From contig NZ_FOCW01000004.1 of the NCBI RefSeq assembly GCF_900110225.1, positions 79,545 through 143,544 on the forward strand: DNA of 64,000 bases. The letters are read 5' to 3'. Position numbers and translations under genes: made by a program. The notes beneath the pieces are model-generated. The model searched no databases, was not told where the DNA came from, and saw only the letters and a program-made list of their open reading frames with translations. The stretch is from Allobrachymonas denitrificans DSM 15123 (GTDB lineage Bacteria > Pseudomonadota > Gammaproteobacteria > Burkholderiales > Burkholderiaceae_C). Below, one piece after another: positions 63,949 to 64,000 of the stretch. Position 1 is the stretch's first letter; each line of letters begins with the position of its first letter.

Positions 63949-64000
63949 ATGAGCAGGTCATGCGAAGGGATCGCAATTGGGCCGACTATTGGCGTTGATA
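63949..64000 (+). CDS. Possible start of a reading frame running off the window (transposase-like?)
   Basis: From the ATG at 63949 the frame is open to the window end (17 codons): MSRSCEG, then IAIGPTIGVD. The ending T-I-G-V-D is like the N-terminus of IS110-family transposases, whose first catalytic Asp stands in such a strand. This is a weak call from 17 residues; it may equally be noncoding leader. Confidence 0.2.
   Translation, partial: MSRSCEGIAIGPTIGVD

Noticed and set aside
63846..64000. CRISPR array in the window
   Set aside because: No direct repeats of 28-37 bp are present; the array must lie beyond the window.

Overview
The window is a GC-rich bacterial chromosome segment, dense with genes and without rRNA or tRNA genes. 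Conserved blocks (hpf-ptsN-hprK; dprA beside def-fmt; pgk, pyk, fba and purC on one strand; a yhdP-like gene divergent from glnE) point to a betaproteobacterium of the order Burkholderiales, most likely Comamonadaceae or a close relative. This rests on gene order and recognised proteins, not on a database search.

Region by region. 1-4194: end of a yhdP-like envelope gene and glnE (nitrogen control). 4232-11431: a TetR-controlled tripartite RND efflux operon (regulator, NodT-type outer membrane lipoprotein, adaptor, pump, small DUF3147 membrane protein). 11461-14711: a hexanucleotide tandem repeat, a metallophosphatase, and egtD-egtB for ergothioneine synthesis. 14901-20782: small membrane protein, purB, a GST, a Fur-box-preceded feoA-feoB-DUF6587 ferrous iron operon, and a TerC protein. 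20851-26738: a 9-bp tandem repeat and a MerR-headed second export operon (TolC-like, HlyD-like, two ABC-2 permeases, no ATPase gene). 26770-36619: corA, yjcH-actP, a split HExxH-protein gene behind aroC, a DUF2214 protein, hpf-ptsN-hprK and an AGCS sodium:amino-acid symporter. 36730-44327: dprA with a shortened LysM-family-like partner, def-fmt, azlCD, a livJ-type binding protein, an NsrR-like Rrf2 regulator with a good operator, fdxA and a universal stress protein. 44562-56055: pgk, a fatty acid desaturase, pyk, fba, an orphan AAA ATPase, a histidine phosphatase, metNIQ and purC.

56112-63845 is a complete type I-C CRISPR-Cas operon (cas3-cas5c-cas8c-cas7c-cas4-cas1-cas2). Its bases and codons are visibly richer in A/T than the neighbours, and the codon change seems to begin inside the last ~25 codons of purC, so the island was probably acquired with a recombination edge there. 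After cas2 lies an inverted repeat like those of I-C leaders; no CRISPR repeat appears before the window ends, and a reading frame that may be the start of a transposase runs off the edge.

No wholly new multi-gene system is evident. The points most worth a second look are the ATPase-less ABC-2 export operon, the amber-split HExxH gene behind aroC, the Met importer whose MetN lacks the usual C-terminal domain and whose MetQ is not a lipoprotein, the palindrome cluster between metN and purC, the NsrR-like/FdxA pair, and the edges of the CRISPR island.
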